From positions 24,428,791 to 24,492,790 of the forward strand of contig OX419337.1 of assembly GCA_948470475.1 (NCBI GenBank): 64,000 nt of DNA, read 5' to 3'. The DNA comes from Galaxea fascicularis. Its lineage: Eukaryota > Cnidaria > Anthozoa > Scleractinia > Euphylliidae. Under the pieces are notes generated by a model. That model had not been told where the DNA came from, made no database searches, and saw only the letters and a list, made by a program, of their open reading frames with translations. Within the stretch, counting starts at the first letter, position 1; every line of letters starts with the position of its first letter. The translations under genes and the position numbers were made by a program. Positions 11,885 through 24,600 of the stretch are shown in pieces.

Positions 11885-14310
11885 AAACATAGGCACGCAA
11901 TGCGTGCTTGAGCTATTTTGTGAAGAGTGGTAAAATGTTGATAAGATAGGGAGAAGTGAGAAAATGGTTGAATGGTGAGTCATTTATCTGTGGCGCTTTT
12001 GGTTTTTGCTATGGTATCGGAGAAGTACGAGCAAACTGTTTTTCATTTGATTTTTGTTTAGTTTTCCTATTTCTGAGACTGATTTTGAGTTTGATTTGTA
12101 CCAATTACAACAAGAGTTTCATTAATTCCGCAAAAACCGATATGTAATATATTTTCTATTATTTGTTCATTTTCTTTCTCCGCACTTTCGCAAACACTAC
12201 ATTCGTCCAGTCCCTCAAATTCCCAAAATATACGTACACATGCTGAAACAGTTCCAGGACCACATGAAGATATATTCGCAAACAAACGAACCACCAAACA
12301 CACCGTAATATGCAACACCAGCAAAAACAAATCAACGTTGAACAAATAGTACTGATAACGAATATAGATGTAATTGCCATAATTCATCAATTTCTGATTT
12401 TCAAGTGCTTTGTACTTTTTACTTCGGACAGCAATAATAGCCCGACCTAAACAAACGCTCTTATTTTAGTGTTGGGCCTTTTGCTGACAACGTCTGTGTA
12501 CGGTAAGCAGATGAGCGTAACACCGCGTTATATCCCGAAATAAGGGCAATATTAAACTCACCGACTCGAAAACAAACCACCAATTACTTCCAAAATAATC
12601 TCCTCCGAATTAAGAGCGTCAACAGTTGTACAATATTAAAAAACCCGATCAACAGACAAACAACGGATCGAAATCCGCCAATAAGAAGAGAAAATTGAAG
12701 TTGAGAAAAGTAACCAATAAAAAACGGTTAAAAGTGACCAATCATTGTAACAGAAAATAAATTCAATTAGATGTTGTTGTAAACAAGTTGACTTGACCAC
12801 GTGCAAATCTTGTGATTGATCAAAGGTCATGTTGGATGCACGTGACCAACCAAAGTTCGGAGTCGCATTTAACCAACAGCGCTGCCTTATTCATGTGGGA
12901 ATTAACCAACGAACTTGCTATTACCAAACGTATGCACGTGATAGATCAAAGTTGAAAATCGCATTTGATAAACAGGGCTGTATGTCTTGGTGCCTGTTTA
13001 CACGTGAGAAACAAAAGTAATCCATTTGACAAATGAAATTGCTCACTATCCGAAATCACCATTTTCATTGTTTAACATAAAAACGGCTTCACTTCAAGGG
13101 GAACAAATATCCAGATTAAGGATTCCCCTCCATAGCATTTTTCTTCCGTACAAATATCACTTGTGGAAACAGCCACTTCTGATTAGACTAATATTTATAG
13201 TTTTCAAATCCATCAAACATATGTTTATTTTCGTCACACAATGATCTTCCAGTTTTAACAATGTTCTTGCAGTTTTGACAAAATTAGCAAAGGAACAAAA
13301 AAACACAAGAAAAATTACAAAACTAAGCACTCGTCCACTTCGAAACGAAATCTGATTTGCTCCCCGAGTAGGAACCACTCAACCAAATTACCTTGATGCT
13401 GAATCAATTACGACTAGCATTATTCGTTTAACGTTTTTGCCGCTTTTCACCGCCTGCATTTTTCCGATAATCAGAGCATTCAATCAGTTCAATGGCAAAT
13501 AGTAATATGTGATTTAAAGAACACTGCTTGATCTCAGAACGGCATTTCTTCCCCGCTAGGTTTGACCCGCGGTTACACTACCGGTTGTTTGAATAACTCG
13601 ACGTTTCAATTCTCAAAAACTAAATTTCATTGTTTTTAACCCTTAAAAATTCTCCTCAGAAGTGGTCGAGTGCCACTAACATAGTTCTACTTTCGTTTTC
13701 ATCGGGATGACCAAATTCAAAGATGCTGAAAAATCATTGAAGGACTTTCTAGGAGGCGCAGGTTGGGTATCGCACGCAATTCAAAATAGTAAAGACACTT
13801 CCCTCGAAAACGTCAGACGTCAGGCTTTTCATTACACAGTAACTTAGCGCTGATTGGCTCTGCAGTAATTTTTACGTGGACTCCGGCTGATCTTTGCCAA
13901 CGATGGGAAAGGAATCTGCTTCTCGTTTCAGCAGACGTTCATTGGGGAGGAAAGATTGCGTGACGAACCAAAAGAGCGTCTGCGAAGGAGACTAAACACT
14001 CGGTTGTTATAACCAACAAGCCGCGGCCGTAAACTTCAAATACTTTGGTCCCCACCTTACTACCTTCATCATCCATCGAAACAGCGCAACTCATACTTCA
14101 TTCTAATCTGACTCCAGTATCTCACGCCTATTGTTGTCATTCACGCATGCGTTAAATATACAAACCCTATTCTCCGGAAAGACTACCACAGTGGTGGTAC
14201 CCCTTGGCGTGATAGTAATAAATACATCACGCAACATGACATGGATGGCGCGTGACATTCCACGCTGATGTTCCTGTGAGCGTAATCAACACGCATGTGT
14301 AACTTAGTGA
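11885..14310 (+). mobile_element. 2.2 kb repeat element, copy B
   Basis: It begins with AAACATAGGCACGCAATGCG and TTGAGCTATTTTGTG and matches copy C (61664-63690) closely, with local indels (13350-13690 and 13700-13870 are retained here but partly lost in the others). Minus-strand frames around 12067-12390 recur in copy C with few changes but are shifted in copy A. The right end matches the other copy to about 14310, where the sequence switches to the terminal repeat of the next unit, so copy B lacks its right terminus. Confidence 0.78.
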
Positions 14311-14344
14311 GGGTTGTCCAATACACCCAAACTTAGTCCGATGG

Positions 14345-15612
14345 ACGGTGGCCATGAGCAATCAGACTCACCGGAAGTCAGTTCGCGAAAGACTTAGTAC
14401 ATTTACTGAAGTAAAGTCTAGTTGCGGATGGAGTGGAAAATGGCGGCAAACGGACTCCATCGGATCCGATGGAGACGGGTTGCCGTGGCAAGAATCCATC
14501 AGGCCGCCGCAAGTCAGTTCGCGAAAGACTTAGTACATTTACTGAAGTAAAGTCTAGTTGAGGAGGGGGTGGAAAATGTCGGCAAACGGGCACCATCGGA
14601 TCCGATGGAGACGGGTTGCCGTGGCAAGAATCCATCGGACCGCCGTGAGGTAGTTGGCAAGAGACTTAATAAATATACAGCAAAGTATAGTTGAGGAGGG
14701 GGTGGAAAATGTCGGCAAACGGACTCCGCCATCGGATCCGATGGAGACCGGTCGCCGTGGCAAGAATCCATGGGACCGCCGCAAGTCATGTCGCGAGAGA
14801 CTTAGTAAATATACAGCAAAGTATAGTTGAGGAGGGGGTAGAAAATGTCGGCAAACGGACTCCATCGGATCCGATGGAGACCGGTTGCCATGGCAAGAAT
14901 CCATCGTTCGCTTCGAGTCAGTTCGCGAGAGACTAAGTAAATATACAGCAAAGTATAGTTGAGGAGGGGGTGGAAAATGTCGGCAAACGGACTCCATCGG
15001 ATCCGATGGAGACGGGTTGCCGTGGCAAGAATCCATCGGACCGCCGTGAGGCAGTTGGCAAGAGACTTAATAAATATACAGCAAAGTATAGTTGAGGAGG
15101 GGGTAGAAAATGTCGGCAAACGGACTCCATCGGATCCGATGGAGACCGGTTGCCGTGGCAAGAATCCATGGGACCGCCGCAAGTCATGTCGCGAGAGACT
15201 TAGTAAATATACAGCAAAGTATAGTTGAGGAGGGGGTAGAAAATGTCGGCAAACTGACTCCATCGGATCCGATGGAGACGGGTTGCCGTGGCAAGAATCC
15301 ATCGGACCGCCGCAAGTCAGTTCGCGAGAGACTTAGTAAATATACAGCAAAGTATAGTTGAGGAGGGGGTGGAAAATGTCGGCAAACGGACTCCATCGGA
15401 TCCGATGGAGACGGGTTGCCGTGGCAAGAATCCATCGGACCGCCGTGAGGCAGTTGGCGAGAGACTTAGTAAATATACAGCAAAGTATAGTTGAGGAGGG
15501 GGTGGAAAATGTCGGCAAACGGACTCCATCGGATCCAATGGAGATGGGTTGCCGTGGCAAGTATCCATCGTTCGCTTCGAGTCAGTTCGCGAGAGACTTA
15601 GTAAATTTAGTG
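14345..15612. repeat. 133-bp tandem satellite, about nine units
   Basis: AGGAGGGGG recurs at 14561, 14694, 14830, 14962, 15095, 15228, 15361 and 15494, steps of 132-136 bp. Nearly every unit carries the perfect 16-bp palindrome CCATCGGATCCGATGG. The many overlapping open frames on both strands arise because the unit has few stops; they are not genes. A detached fragment of the array reappears at 19513-19543 beyond the LINE. Confidence 0.93.
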
Positions 15613-15681
15613 AGACGAAGTTGGAAATGCAATCGAAGAAATTCAGCGTTAAAGCTATAATCAATACAAGTCAAGATAATT

Positions 15682-16158
15682 GGTCTCCCCGAAATTGACT
15701 CGCGAGAATCGGCATCCGCCACTACGTCTTTATGCATAAGCCTTTTAAAAGCTTCAGGAGTGGATATTAATAAACAAGATGTCGACATCGCGCACCGCGT
15801 CCCGACAAGACAAGCTACTGCTGGTCCGAGACCGGTCATTTGCAAATTCACTCGAAGAATCGTCAAATAAGAAGTTATCAATCTAAGGAAGGAAGCTTGT
15901 AAGGTTTCTGCAACATCGATTGGCCTACCAGCCGAATGTTCTCTGGGAGATGTTAAGATTTTCGATCACCTCACTCCACAGACCGAGAAGCTACTCGCCG
16001 ATGCTAAGAAATTTCAAACTCGCAATGGTTTCAGGTTTTGTTGGTCAAAGAACTTTGTTGTCTATCTACGAAAGTCTGAGGACTCTCGTCCTATCCGGCT
16101 CAAAAGCCGGGAAGATCTTGAACAATTTGCACGCCAAGAAGACTTACCTATGAGCTAA
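15682..16158 (+). pseudogene. LINE ORF1, C-terminal part
   Basis: One frame reads through GLPEIDSRESA, then VDIAHRVPTRQ and PRPVICKFTRRIVK, meets a single TAA (at about 15869) and continues as EVINLRKEACKV to a stop at 16156. The HRVP and PRPVICKF blocks are typical of ORF1 proteins of CR1/L2-type elements, which bind nucleic acid. The N-terminal part is missing because the element is 5' truncated. Confidence 0.65.
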
Positions 16159-16227
16159 GTAGCGTACTTGTCAAATAATTATTGTAATATTGTTACCTAT
16201 TCTTATCCTTAACCATAGAATCTAAAT

Positions 16228-19200
16228 TTGATGAATGAGGGGACGTTTCTCCAATCCATCTTTTCTTTTAATCATTTAGACTCCAATTATTTCAATATAG
16301 CTCTTTATGAAATGGCTCATAGCACTTTAAATTATAACAGTGATCTTCTCGAATCGTTCTTATACAATCCTATAGCCGAGCCCGGATTATTTGATCCATT
16401 CGCAAATAATCTTAACCCCGATTCAAACTTTCTTACTCGACTACCGACTAGTAGATACATGGTCGAGGAAGATATTAATGATCAGGTTAGTTCCTTTAAT
16501 GAGAAATCGATGTTTTCCATTTTGCATTTAAATGCCCGCAGTTTGTTGAAAAATCTTGATCAACTAAATCTTATTCTCAAAAATCTCAAAAGGGCATACT
16601 CTGTTGTTGGCGTGTCGGAAACGTGGCTAACTGATTGTTCTTCAGAGCTTGTAAATATTACAGGGTACAATTTTGTCTCCAATCATCGCAAATCAAAAAT
16701 AGGCGGCGGGGCTGGCATTTTATTTACGAAACGATATTGAATACAAAGTTCTCAAAGATTGCAAATTTTCTGACTCAGAAGTAATTGAGTCAATCTTCGT
16801 CGAAATTACTGTTCCCCAAGGGAAAACCGATTATCGTGGGTTGTGTATACAGACCGCCAAATCAAAACTCTGCCCTGTTTCTAGAGAAATTCAATGACAT
16901 TCTCTTAATTAGCACTAAAGACAATAAGCATTGTTATGTGATGGGAGATTTTAATTTAGACCTTCTTCGATATAACCATCACGTACCAACACAGGAATTT
17001 GTTGACAGCTTATTCTCGCACGCTTTTTTTTCCTCTTATCTCAAAACCAACTCGCCTCACCTCTTACTCCGCAACACTAATCGATAACATATTCACTAAC
17101 AATCTCTCGCAAAACGTTCTCAATGGCATCGTTCTAAATGATTTATCTGATCACTTACCGGTCTTCGCCTACTTTGGTAGCGAAACTTTAACACGTAAAA
17201 AAGAAAAGAAAATTCTTACTCGGGTAATCAATGCTACTAGTTTAGAAAAATTCAACGAAACCCTCTCAAAGACAAACTAGTCTTAACTTATCCTAGGGGA
17301 CGACCCCAATAAAGCTTATAATGATTTTATAAGTGAATATTGCAGAACTTACGAAGCCTGTTTTCCTTTGAAAGTCATCAAAGGCAAGCAAATGGATAAG
17401 TCCTACTCTCCATGGTTGAGCCGTGGTCTCTTAAAGTCCATCAACGAGAAGAACAGACTGTACAAAAAGTTCGTTCGATCACCAACCACTTCTTGTGAAA
17501 TTTAAAGTATAAAACCTACAAAAACAAATTGAACCACTTAATACGTATTGCTAAGCGTATATATTACGACTCCAAACTAGAAGATGCCAAGAATGACCTA
17601 AGAACGACTTGGAAACTACTAAACGAAGTTATAAACAAACGTAAGAATTACCCATCTCCACCTTCATCTTTTAAATCTGACGGCAAAACAATCACGGATC
17701 CCAAGGACATCGCTGACCGGTAAATACTTCACCAATATTGGTCCTAACCTAGCGAGTGCCATACCCTCCGAGAATTCGGCCACTTTTCGCTCTTTTCTTG
17801 GTAGCAGAGATTATCCTCCTATCATTTTAAAACCCACTGATATTCGTGAGTTACAAAACATTTGTAGCATGTTTTCACCGAGGAAGGCCCCTGGTTATGA
17901 CAATATCTCAATGCGTATGATACAGCATTCATTTCACTTGATTTCCACACCTCTGGTAAACATTATAAATCTTTCTCTATCAAAAGGTATTTTTCCAGAC
18001 AAACTAAAACTTGGTAAAGTAATTCCTATCTACAAAACTGAGGATCCGAGTCTCTTTGTAAATTATAGACCAATTTCTTTACTGCCAAATTTCTCAAAAT
18101 TCTTTGAGAAGATCATGTACAATCGCTTAGTCGATTTCGCCGAAACAAACGAAATATTCTATCTTCGTCAGTTTGGATTTCGCAAAAAATCACTCGACAT
18201 CACAAGAGCTTATCCATTTGCTCAATAAAATCTCGTCTGCAATTGACCGACATGAAACCACTGTAGGCATCTTTCTGGATCTTTCTAAAGCGTTCGATAC
18301 CCTCAATCATGAGATCATATTCTCAAAGCTGGAACACTATGGTATCCGTGATGTGGCCCTACAATGGATAAATAACTACTTTTCTAATCGCTATCAGTTT
18401 GTTCAATTCAATCAAACTTGTTCTACGATGCAGACCATAAAATGTGGTGTCCCGCAAGGTTCCATTCTTGGCCCTTTATTTTTCATACTTTACATAAACG
18501 ATCTCCCTAATGCTTCAGAACTGATAGATCTTCTTCTCTTTGCTGACGATACTAGTATTTTTTATTCTCACTCTGAACCAAATACCCTAGAATCTGTACT
18601 AAATGACGAACTAAAAAAATATCGAAGTTTGGTTACGATGCAACAAATTATCGGTGAATGTAAAGAAAACGACCTACCTCATTTTCAAGCCTAGGCAGAA
18701 AAAATGTAACCACAAATTTTCTATTTCCCTCGGTGGTAAACTTTTAACACAAACCAACGCTACTAAATTTCTTGGGGTATATCCTGACAAGCATCTTACT
18801 CGGAAAGATCATATCAGCTATTTATGTAAACAAATGTCTAAATCAATCGCTACTGTTTATCTTCAAAAACTAAACTTACTCTGTACTACTCGTTAATTTA
18901 CCCTTATATTACCTATGGCCACTCTACATGGTCGTCTACATACGTAACAAACTTAAACAGAATTTATTGTTTGCAAAAGCGGGCTGTGTGAGCTATTACC
19001 AATTCAGACTATAGAGCACATTCTGCTCCCTTATTCTCCAAATTAGGAATTTTAGACATTTTTCAAATAAATACGTTTCAAATAGCGAAATTTATGTACT
19101 ATTTCCACAACAACCTGTCGCCTCCATTGTTTGCCAACTTGTTTCAAACAAATGGTCAAATTCATAGCTACAGCACCAGAACAGCCAACAATTATCGCGC

Positions 19201-19342
19201 ACACCATTGCCGAACTAATCTGAAGAAATTTACAATTCTTTACCAAGGTCCAAAGATCTGGAATTCCCTCCCTGTTACGATCACTTCCCTATCAAGTTTT
19301 CCTAACTTTAAGAAAAAACTACTAGAGTTTTTAATAAAATAA
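16228..19342 (+). pseudogene. LINE ORF2: APE endonuclease and reverse transcriptase, multiple frameshifts
   Basis: The endonuclease appears in pieces: LHLNARSL and VGVSETWLTD (16228-16740), VYRPPNQN and MGDFNLDLLRY (16785-17087), NDLSDHLPVF (16999-17280). The reverse transcriptase follows: KAPGYDNISMRMI and NYRPISLLPNFSKFFEKI (17869-18228), then a frameshift near 18185, LDLSKAFDTLNH, GVPQGSILGPL and the catalytic FADD near 18539 (18173-18694), then FLGV (18654-18896). A C-terminal segment with GPKIWNSLP ends at 19342. At least five frame changes and several stops separate the pieces. Confidence 0.82.
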
Positions 19343-19543
19343 TTACTGAATTGACTAGGCCGCTCACTTGCAGCACCATTTATGCAAACATATTGTTAGT
19401 ATGTACAAGGTGGCCTCAACTAAAAGCCTGGTGGTTTCTAGAGGTCACTTTGCCACACATTCTACTTTTTTAACCTGTAAATATATTAGGAAAAAGGCAA
19501 AATAAACAAATAAATAACAGCAAAGTATAGTTGAGGAGGGGGT

Positions 19544-20600
19544 GCAATACATTGTCTAGAAATTTGTCATTATAATATTCGCTTCAGTTGATTTTCATGA
19601 AGTAAATAAATCAGCATGATCGAGTCATTGTGAACAGCGAGTTTAATAATACACATTGTGTGAAAACTGGCTTTTGCCTTCACAAACGGACAATCGGACG
19701 GGACGGGAAACTCAATAAAACTTCTTTGGGAAAAGCTTCTTCCTGGGGAACTCGATCGCTGGCTGCGGGAAGGCCAGGACCTATTACGACGAACGACTAT
19801 CCTTGAGACAGTAAATCCACACAGAACTTGGCTCCAACGTAGGGTTTAATACCAAGGATACAACCAAGGGCATAGCCCGAACATAACCAAGGGTGTAACT
19901 CAGTAGGAATTCTCCCCGGATGTAACCAGGATATCGCTCCGGATGTAACCAGGATATCACTCCGGATGTAACCAAAGAAACATCTACAATGCACTTCTAT
20001 TTATGCGACAACCACAATCTTAGGTGATGAAGTCACATCATTAAAAACTCATAACTAACCGTTACCTGATAAAGCTGTAAAGTAGTGATTGGCTATAACG
20101 GAATTTCTCAACATTAATCACTTCCAAAAGTTACACAAGTGGACAACGGCTTCTAACAGGTTGAGTTACAGCTTGAATGCTTTTTACAGTTATGATCCTA
20201 CAGAACAGTTAACGCTTCAGTGACTAACAACAGGTTGAGTTCACGGATTATTGAACTTGCAACAAAAGACTAAATATTTTCTACGTTGGCTTTTATATTT
20301 TTTATCAGCGAAAGCAAAATAAGCAAAATAAATCCTCTCATCACAATTGATTTACCATACAATAAAGCGATTACTTTACAAATTACTTATTGGTTTTTTG
20401 GTGTAACTTTAAGTCATATTTCCTCTTAATCACTGCGATCACTTTGATCAAAAGAAAACAGTTCCATACAAGAAAACAGCTCAGCGATAATATTATATCA
20501 AAATTACTCTGCAGCGATCGTTCTATCTCAATCAGGGATTGGATGACAAAAATTTCTGTCGTAAACGTAAAGAACGAGCTATAGTTTGAGTGCAATGTTT
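19544..20600. other. Unassigned interior of the composite unit
   Basis: No supported gene. At 19918-19975 a 23-bp unit (GGATGTAACCAGGATATC plus a few bases) is repeated about 2.5 times. Short open frames here overlap on both strands and have no recognisable content. Confidence 0.4.
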
Positions 20601-20624
20601 CATGATGTTGGCTTTCGCCTCATG

Positions 20625-21165
20625 TCTTAAAGAATGACTCTGTGTTACTGTGAAGCGCGCTTGTATCGCCTCATGGCTTGAAGAACGACTAATATTTCAT
20701 GTCGTAGTGGCTTGTATCGCCTCACGGCTTTAAGAACGACGTATATTTCATGTGTAGCGTGTGCTTGTTTCGCCTCTTGGCTTAAAGAACGACTAATATT
20801 TCATGTCGTAGTGGCTTGTATCGCCTCACGGCTTTAAGAACGACGTATATTTCATGTGCAGCGTGTGCTTGTTTTGCTTCATGGCTTAAAGAACGACTAA
20901 TGTTACATGTCCTAATGTTACTGACATATGTAGCGCGCTTCATCGCCTCATGGCTTAAAGAACGACCAATGTTTCATGTCGTAAAGGCTTGTATCGCCTC
21001 ATGGCTTTAAGAACGACATATTATATGTGCAACATGTGCTTCTTTCGATTCATGGCTTAAAGAACGACTAATGTTACATGTTGTAAGCGGCTTGTATCGC
21101 CTCATGGCAAGAACGACGTCTATTTCATGTGTAGCGTGCGCTTGTTTCACCTCATGGCTGAGAGA
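20625..21165. repeat. About 52-bp tandem repeat, alternating variants
   Basis: The unit contains CTTGTATCGCCTCATGGCTT followed by AAGAACGAC and TTTCATGT, with starts near 20660, 20711, 20763, 20815, 20866 and onward. Two variants (GTCGTAGTGG and GTGTAGCGTGTG linkers) tend to alternate, suggesting a roughly 104-bp dimer. No coding potential. Confidence 0.85.
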
Positions 21166-21654
21166 TATTTTATGCCACGCGCGAACTGACTTCCGAGAGT
21201 CCGATTGACTCTTGCCAGGAAGAGCTGTCTCCATCGGATCCGATCGAGTCTGTTTGCCAACTTTTGAACGCCCCATCGCTCCTATTAAACCTCTTACTTC
21301 CGGTACCACTGATCAAGCGCCTTGCACCTATTTCCGGTTCCGGTCGCGATCGGACTCCGTCCGTCTGCGAGTGAAGACAACCTGACTCAGTTCGAGTGTA
21401 TTGGACATGTATGGCTTCGTATCCAGACTAGGAGGTATATGCTCTACACAATTATTCTTCGTGGAAGAAAGACTAAGGAATAAATTTAAAAGTTCTGTGT
21501 TGGGGTATGGCTACCTTTCATTGCAAGTTTATGCTTGAAAAACCGAAATCATCTGCAAATCAAACTACATGAAAACGAATAGCGTTGAAAGTTCCGTTTT
21601 CTTCTCTTTAATGTCAAATCATAATAGATTGCAAAGTGCTAACAAATAACAATA

Positions 21655-24600
21655 TTATTCTGAATCTGTCTCCTCGCTGTCTTGTCCTGTATCTGCTGCC
21701 TTTCGCTTCCCTGCAAATAACCTCTCTGCGGTTTGTCTTGAGCAACCTTCTTTAATAGTAACCATATAAATCAGTGCCTATGGTAAACAAGAATAATGAC
21801 AGAAAAATAGTGAAACTGCCACATGGTGTTTATACAAATTATCAACGTTTGCCACATTTCATTTTTTCACAAACAAGTAAACATTTCAGATAGGTACATC
21901 GGAGAATAGGTAGATGGTATCTACAGCAAATTTTTGACAGCTATGGGTAGGCAAGGTATTAGGCTGGTAAGGCGGGTAAGAGAGTATGTAATTGAAAAGG
22001 TTGACAGATAGGTGAGTGATACGAAGAGGTGACTAGATAAGCAGTATCTGGTAAAAAAAGAAAGAGTAACTTACCTCAGGAACTAAGACGGACAAGAGGT
22101 AGCTCATCATCCTGGTGTTGGTTGGCTTAAAGTCTGACCAAATGTTCGGCAGATATGACTTTATTTCATTAGTAAATCTTCTAATCTGTCCAACGAAAGA
22201 GATTTACAACACTTTTTCAGAAGTGCTTGAATTGCAATCACAACTGTAATCATAATCAGTAACACGATAATAAACGAAACACTCCATAAATGAATAAATA
22301 AACGGATACACAATTTAGCACAAACCTTTGACCCAGTGAAATAAGTGGTACAGTCACAACTGTATATCAGAACTTCATGTTCCTTTCTGGCGTTAAAAAG
22401 GGCATGCCTGGCGCTGGCGGTGTTCCCGTAAAGAATATTCTTAAGATGGTCCTGTGAATAGATTTTTTTATATACAATTGTTAGAACCCCTTAAAAGCCA
22501 TAACGGAGATAGAAAATAAAATGAGCACAACTATTTCATGCATTTTATGAATCATAACGATTGACGAATTGAGAAGGAATCAATACTTATTTTTGCTTCT
22601 ATTTGAAAACCACAGAGGAAGCCTGCCAATAACATTCAAATTGTATTTTGCATAATACCTTCAAACCTGCGAGTTCCGGAGATTGAAAAAGTGACATTCC
22701 GGATGGATAATTCCTGATTGACGAGAAAAAGAAATACAAGGTGGTTACGAAAGCGGCTATTATCTGACAACTCGCAGAAACGTGAAACGTTTAGTGGGCG
22801 ATAAGAAAAAAGTATCAGACACTCACGAGGGGTTAAGTTCTTTCGTCTTGCAACCGCAAACGTACCGCCCATCCGGGACTCTCTCTATTCCCACACATTC
22901 AAAATGGAACCATTTAAAGCAGTCTTCGCAGTAAACCCAGTTTTGTTGCTTCTCACCCCGTTCATCTCTCCTTTTTTTCCTTTCAGGAACCTGCTGGCAA
23001 AGAGCAGCTTCACAGTTTTCATCCTCTGTATAATCTTTAATTTTTCTCCAACCTGTGTGTCGTTTTCCTCTTTCTAGTGGAACGTCTGGTAGTGGTAGCG
23101 GCTATGTTGGTGGATACAATGGTGGTGTTATCCAATAGTGTGACGCTTGATAGTGTGGTGTTTGAGGATGTTGTGTTTGATGGTGTGATGACTGGTGGTG
23201 TGGTGCCTGGTAGTGTGGTGCTTGGAGGTGTGGTGCTTTGAAGTGTGTTGCCTGGTGCTGTGGTGACCAGCTGTGTGGTACTTGTGGGTGTGGTGCTTGG
23301 TAGTGTGGTGCTAAAAGATGTGGTGCTTAGAGGTGTGGTGCTTGGCAGAGTGGTGCTTGGCAGTGTGGTGCTTGGCGGAGTGTTGCTTGGAGGTGTGGTG
23401 CCTGGTAGTGTGATGCCTAGTGGTGTGATGCTTGGTAGTGTGGTGCTTGGCAGTGAGGTGCTTGGAGGTATGGTGCCTGGTAGTGTGATGCCTGGTGTTG
23501 TGGTGCTTGGCAATGTGGTGCTTGATAGTGTGGTGTTTGGCAGTGTGGTGCTTGGTTGTGCGGTGCTAGTTGTTGGAGTACTAGTGGTGATGTCTTGTAG
23601 TGTATTGTTAATAATAGTTGGCAGTGTGGTGGAGGATTGTAGTATGTTTGCAGCTATGTTGGAGGTGTTAGCTGATGTTGTCCTGTTGGATGGTGGAACG
23701 TTGGTAGTTATGGTTGTGGTGTTGTGCGGGAGTGTGCTGTCAGGTGTGGCGTTGGTGCTGATTGGAGGTGTCACACTGGAATGAGTTAACTGCATTGTGG
23801 AACTAATCGTCTGTGGTTCTACGGGCAAGTTTGGAGCGGCAAGTTTGAAGCTGATGGCGTTTTTAGCCGTTATTATTTTCTTCAAATTTTCCACTCCATA
23901 GCCAGATGGGTGTTTAAAGGGCAGTAAGCCCATGTTTTCCACCAAAAGAGAAATTTTATTGGACTTAATGTCCTTATATGGTACTCTTAAGCCACTCTTT
24001 CCGCGTGCCTCACCTGGAAAATACAAGGGGAGTGAAAGACTTTTAACCTTACATCCTTGCCGTGGACAGAGGCTGCTAGGCAAGAATGAAAACACCATCA
24101 GCCCCATCATGATCTTGCATGTTCAGGCTCATATAAAGTTGACTGGCGGTTAAGCATCCATAACAATATGTAATTATTTACCGTATTTACGTTTGGATTG
24201 TAATAAATAAATAACTAAACAAAATAAACAATTAAACGATAAATAAAAAAAATGAATTTATTAATTAGCGAAAGAACGAATAAACGAATGAAGGAAAGAA
24301 AGAAAGAGGGAAGGAAAGAAGAAAAGAAAAACCTACTAATCCGTAATTTTAAAACAATCTAACGCCACGCTAAACGATTACGCGTTGATAATTTTCCACG
24401 ACAAACATAAGAAACGTTTTGTTTAGTGTACAACATTAATTCATCAAGTACAACTCACCGTTACACTTGATATCTATACTTGAATCTGAGAACGATGGAA
24501 CACGTACCGAACTTAGAGCTTGAAGGAAAAAAATCACTTACTGTATTTCCTGTTGAAGATGTCAATTACTTGTCGACGCAGATCTTCCTTTTCCGATCTG

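Larger units (their letters stand above)
15613..19512 (+). mobile_element. Dead jockey-superfamily (CR1/L2-like) LINE, 5' truncated
   Basis: ORF1 remains and an endonuclease plus reverse transcriptase ORF2 are recognisable but broken by several frameshifts and stops. The element sits inside the 133-bp satellite: the array reads CTTAGTAAAT on the left and resumes as AACAGCAAAGTATAG on the right, with a short TAAAT shared at both edges as a likely target-site duplication. The 3' end is AAAATAAACAAATAAAT, an A/T-rich tail of the kind seen in such elements. It is too degraded to move by itself. Confidence 0.85.
14315..21407. mobile_element. Composite unit with 24-bp terminal inverted repeats enclosing satellites and a LINE
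   Basis: The left end TGTCCAATACACCCAAACTT (from 14315) pairs with the reverse complement of the right end (21384-21407), about 21 of 24 bases. Subterminal copies of GGAAGTCAGTTCGCG also face each other (about 14370 and 21181). Between them lie the 133-bp array, a LINE insertion, about 1 kb of unassigned sequence and the 52-bp array. No transposase frame was found, and I could not confirm a target-site duplication. Without the LINE it would be about 3.2 kb. Confidence 0.55.

Noticed and set aside
12067..12390. 107-codon minus-strand protein of the 2.2 kb element
   Set aside because: Similar in copy C but shifted in copy A; no domain recognised, so not called as a gene.
14378..15664. Many overlapping frames of 75-166 codons on both strands
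   Set aside because: They lie in the 133-bp array and repeat with it; 133 is not a multiple of 3, so no single protein is kept.
23245..23784. 179-codon plus-strand frame rich in Val and Gly
   Set aside because: It is the antisense reading of the 15-bp minisatellite; the minus strand has splice sites and flanking domains.
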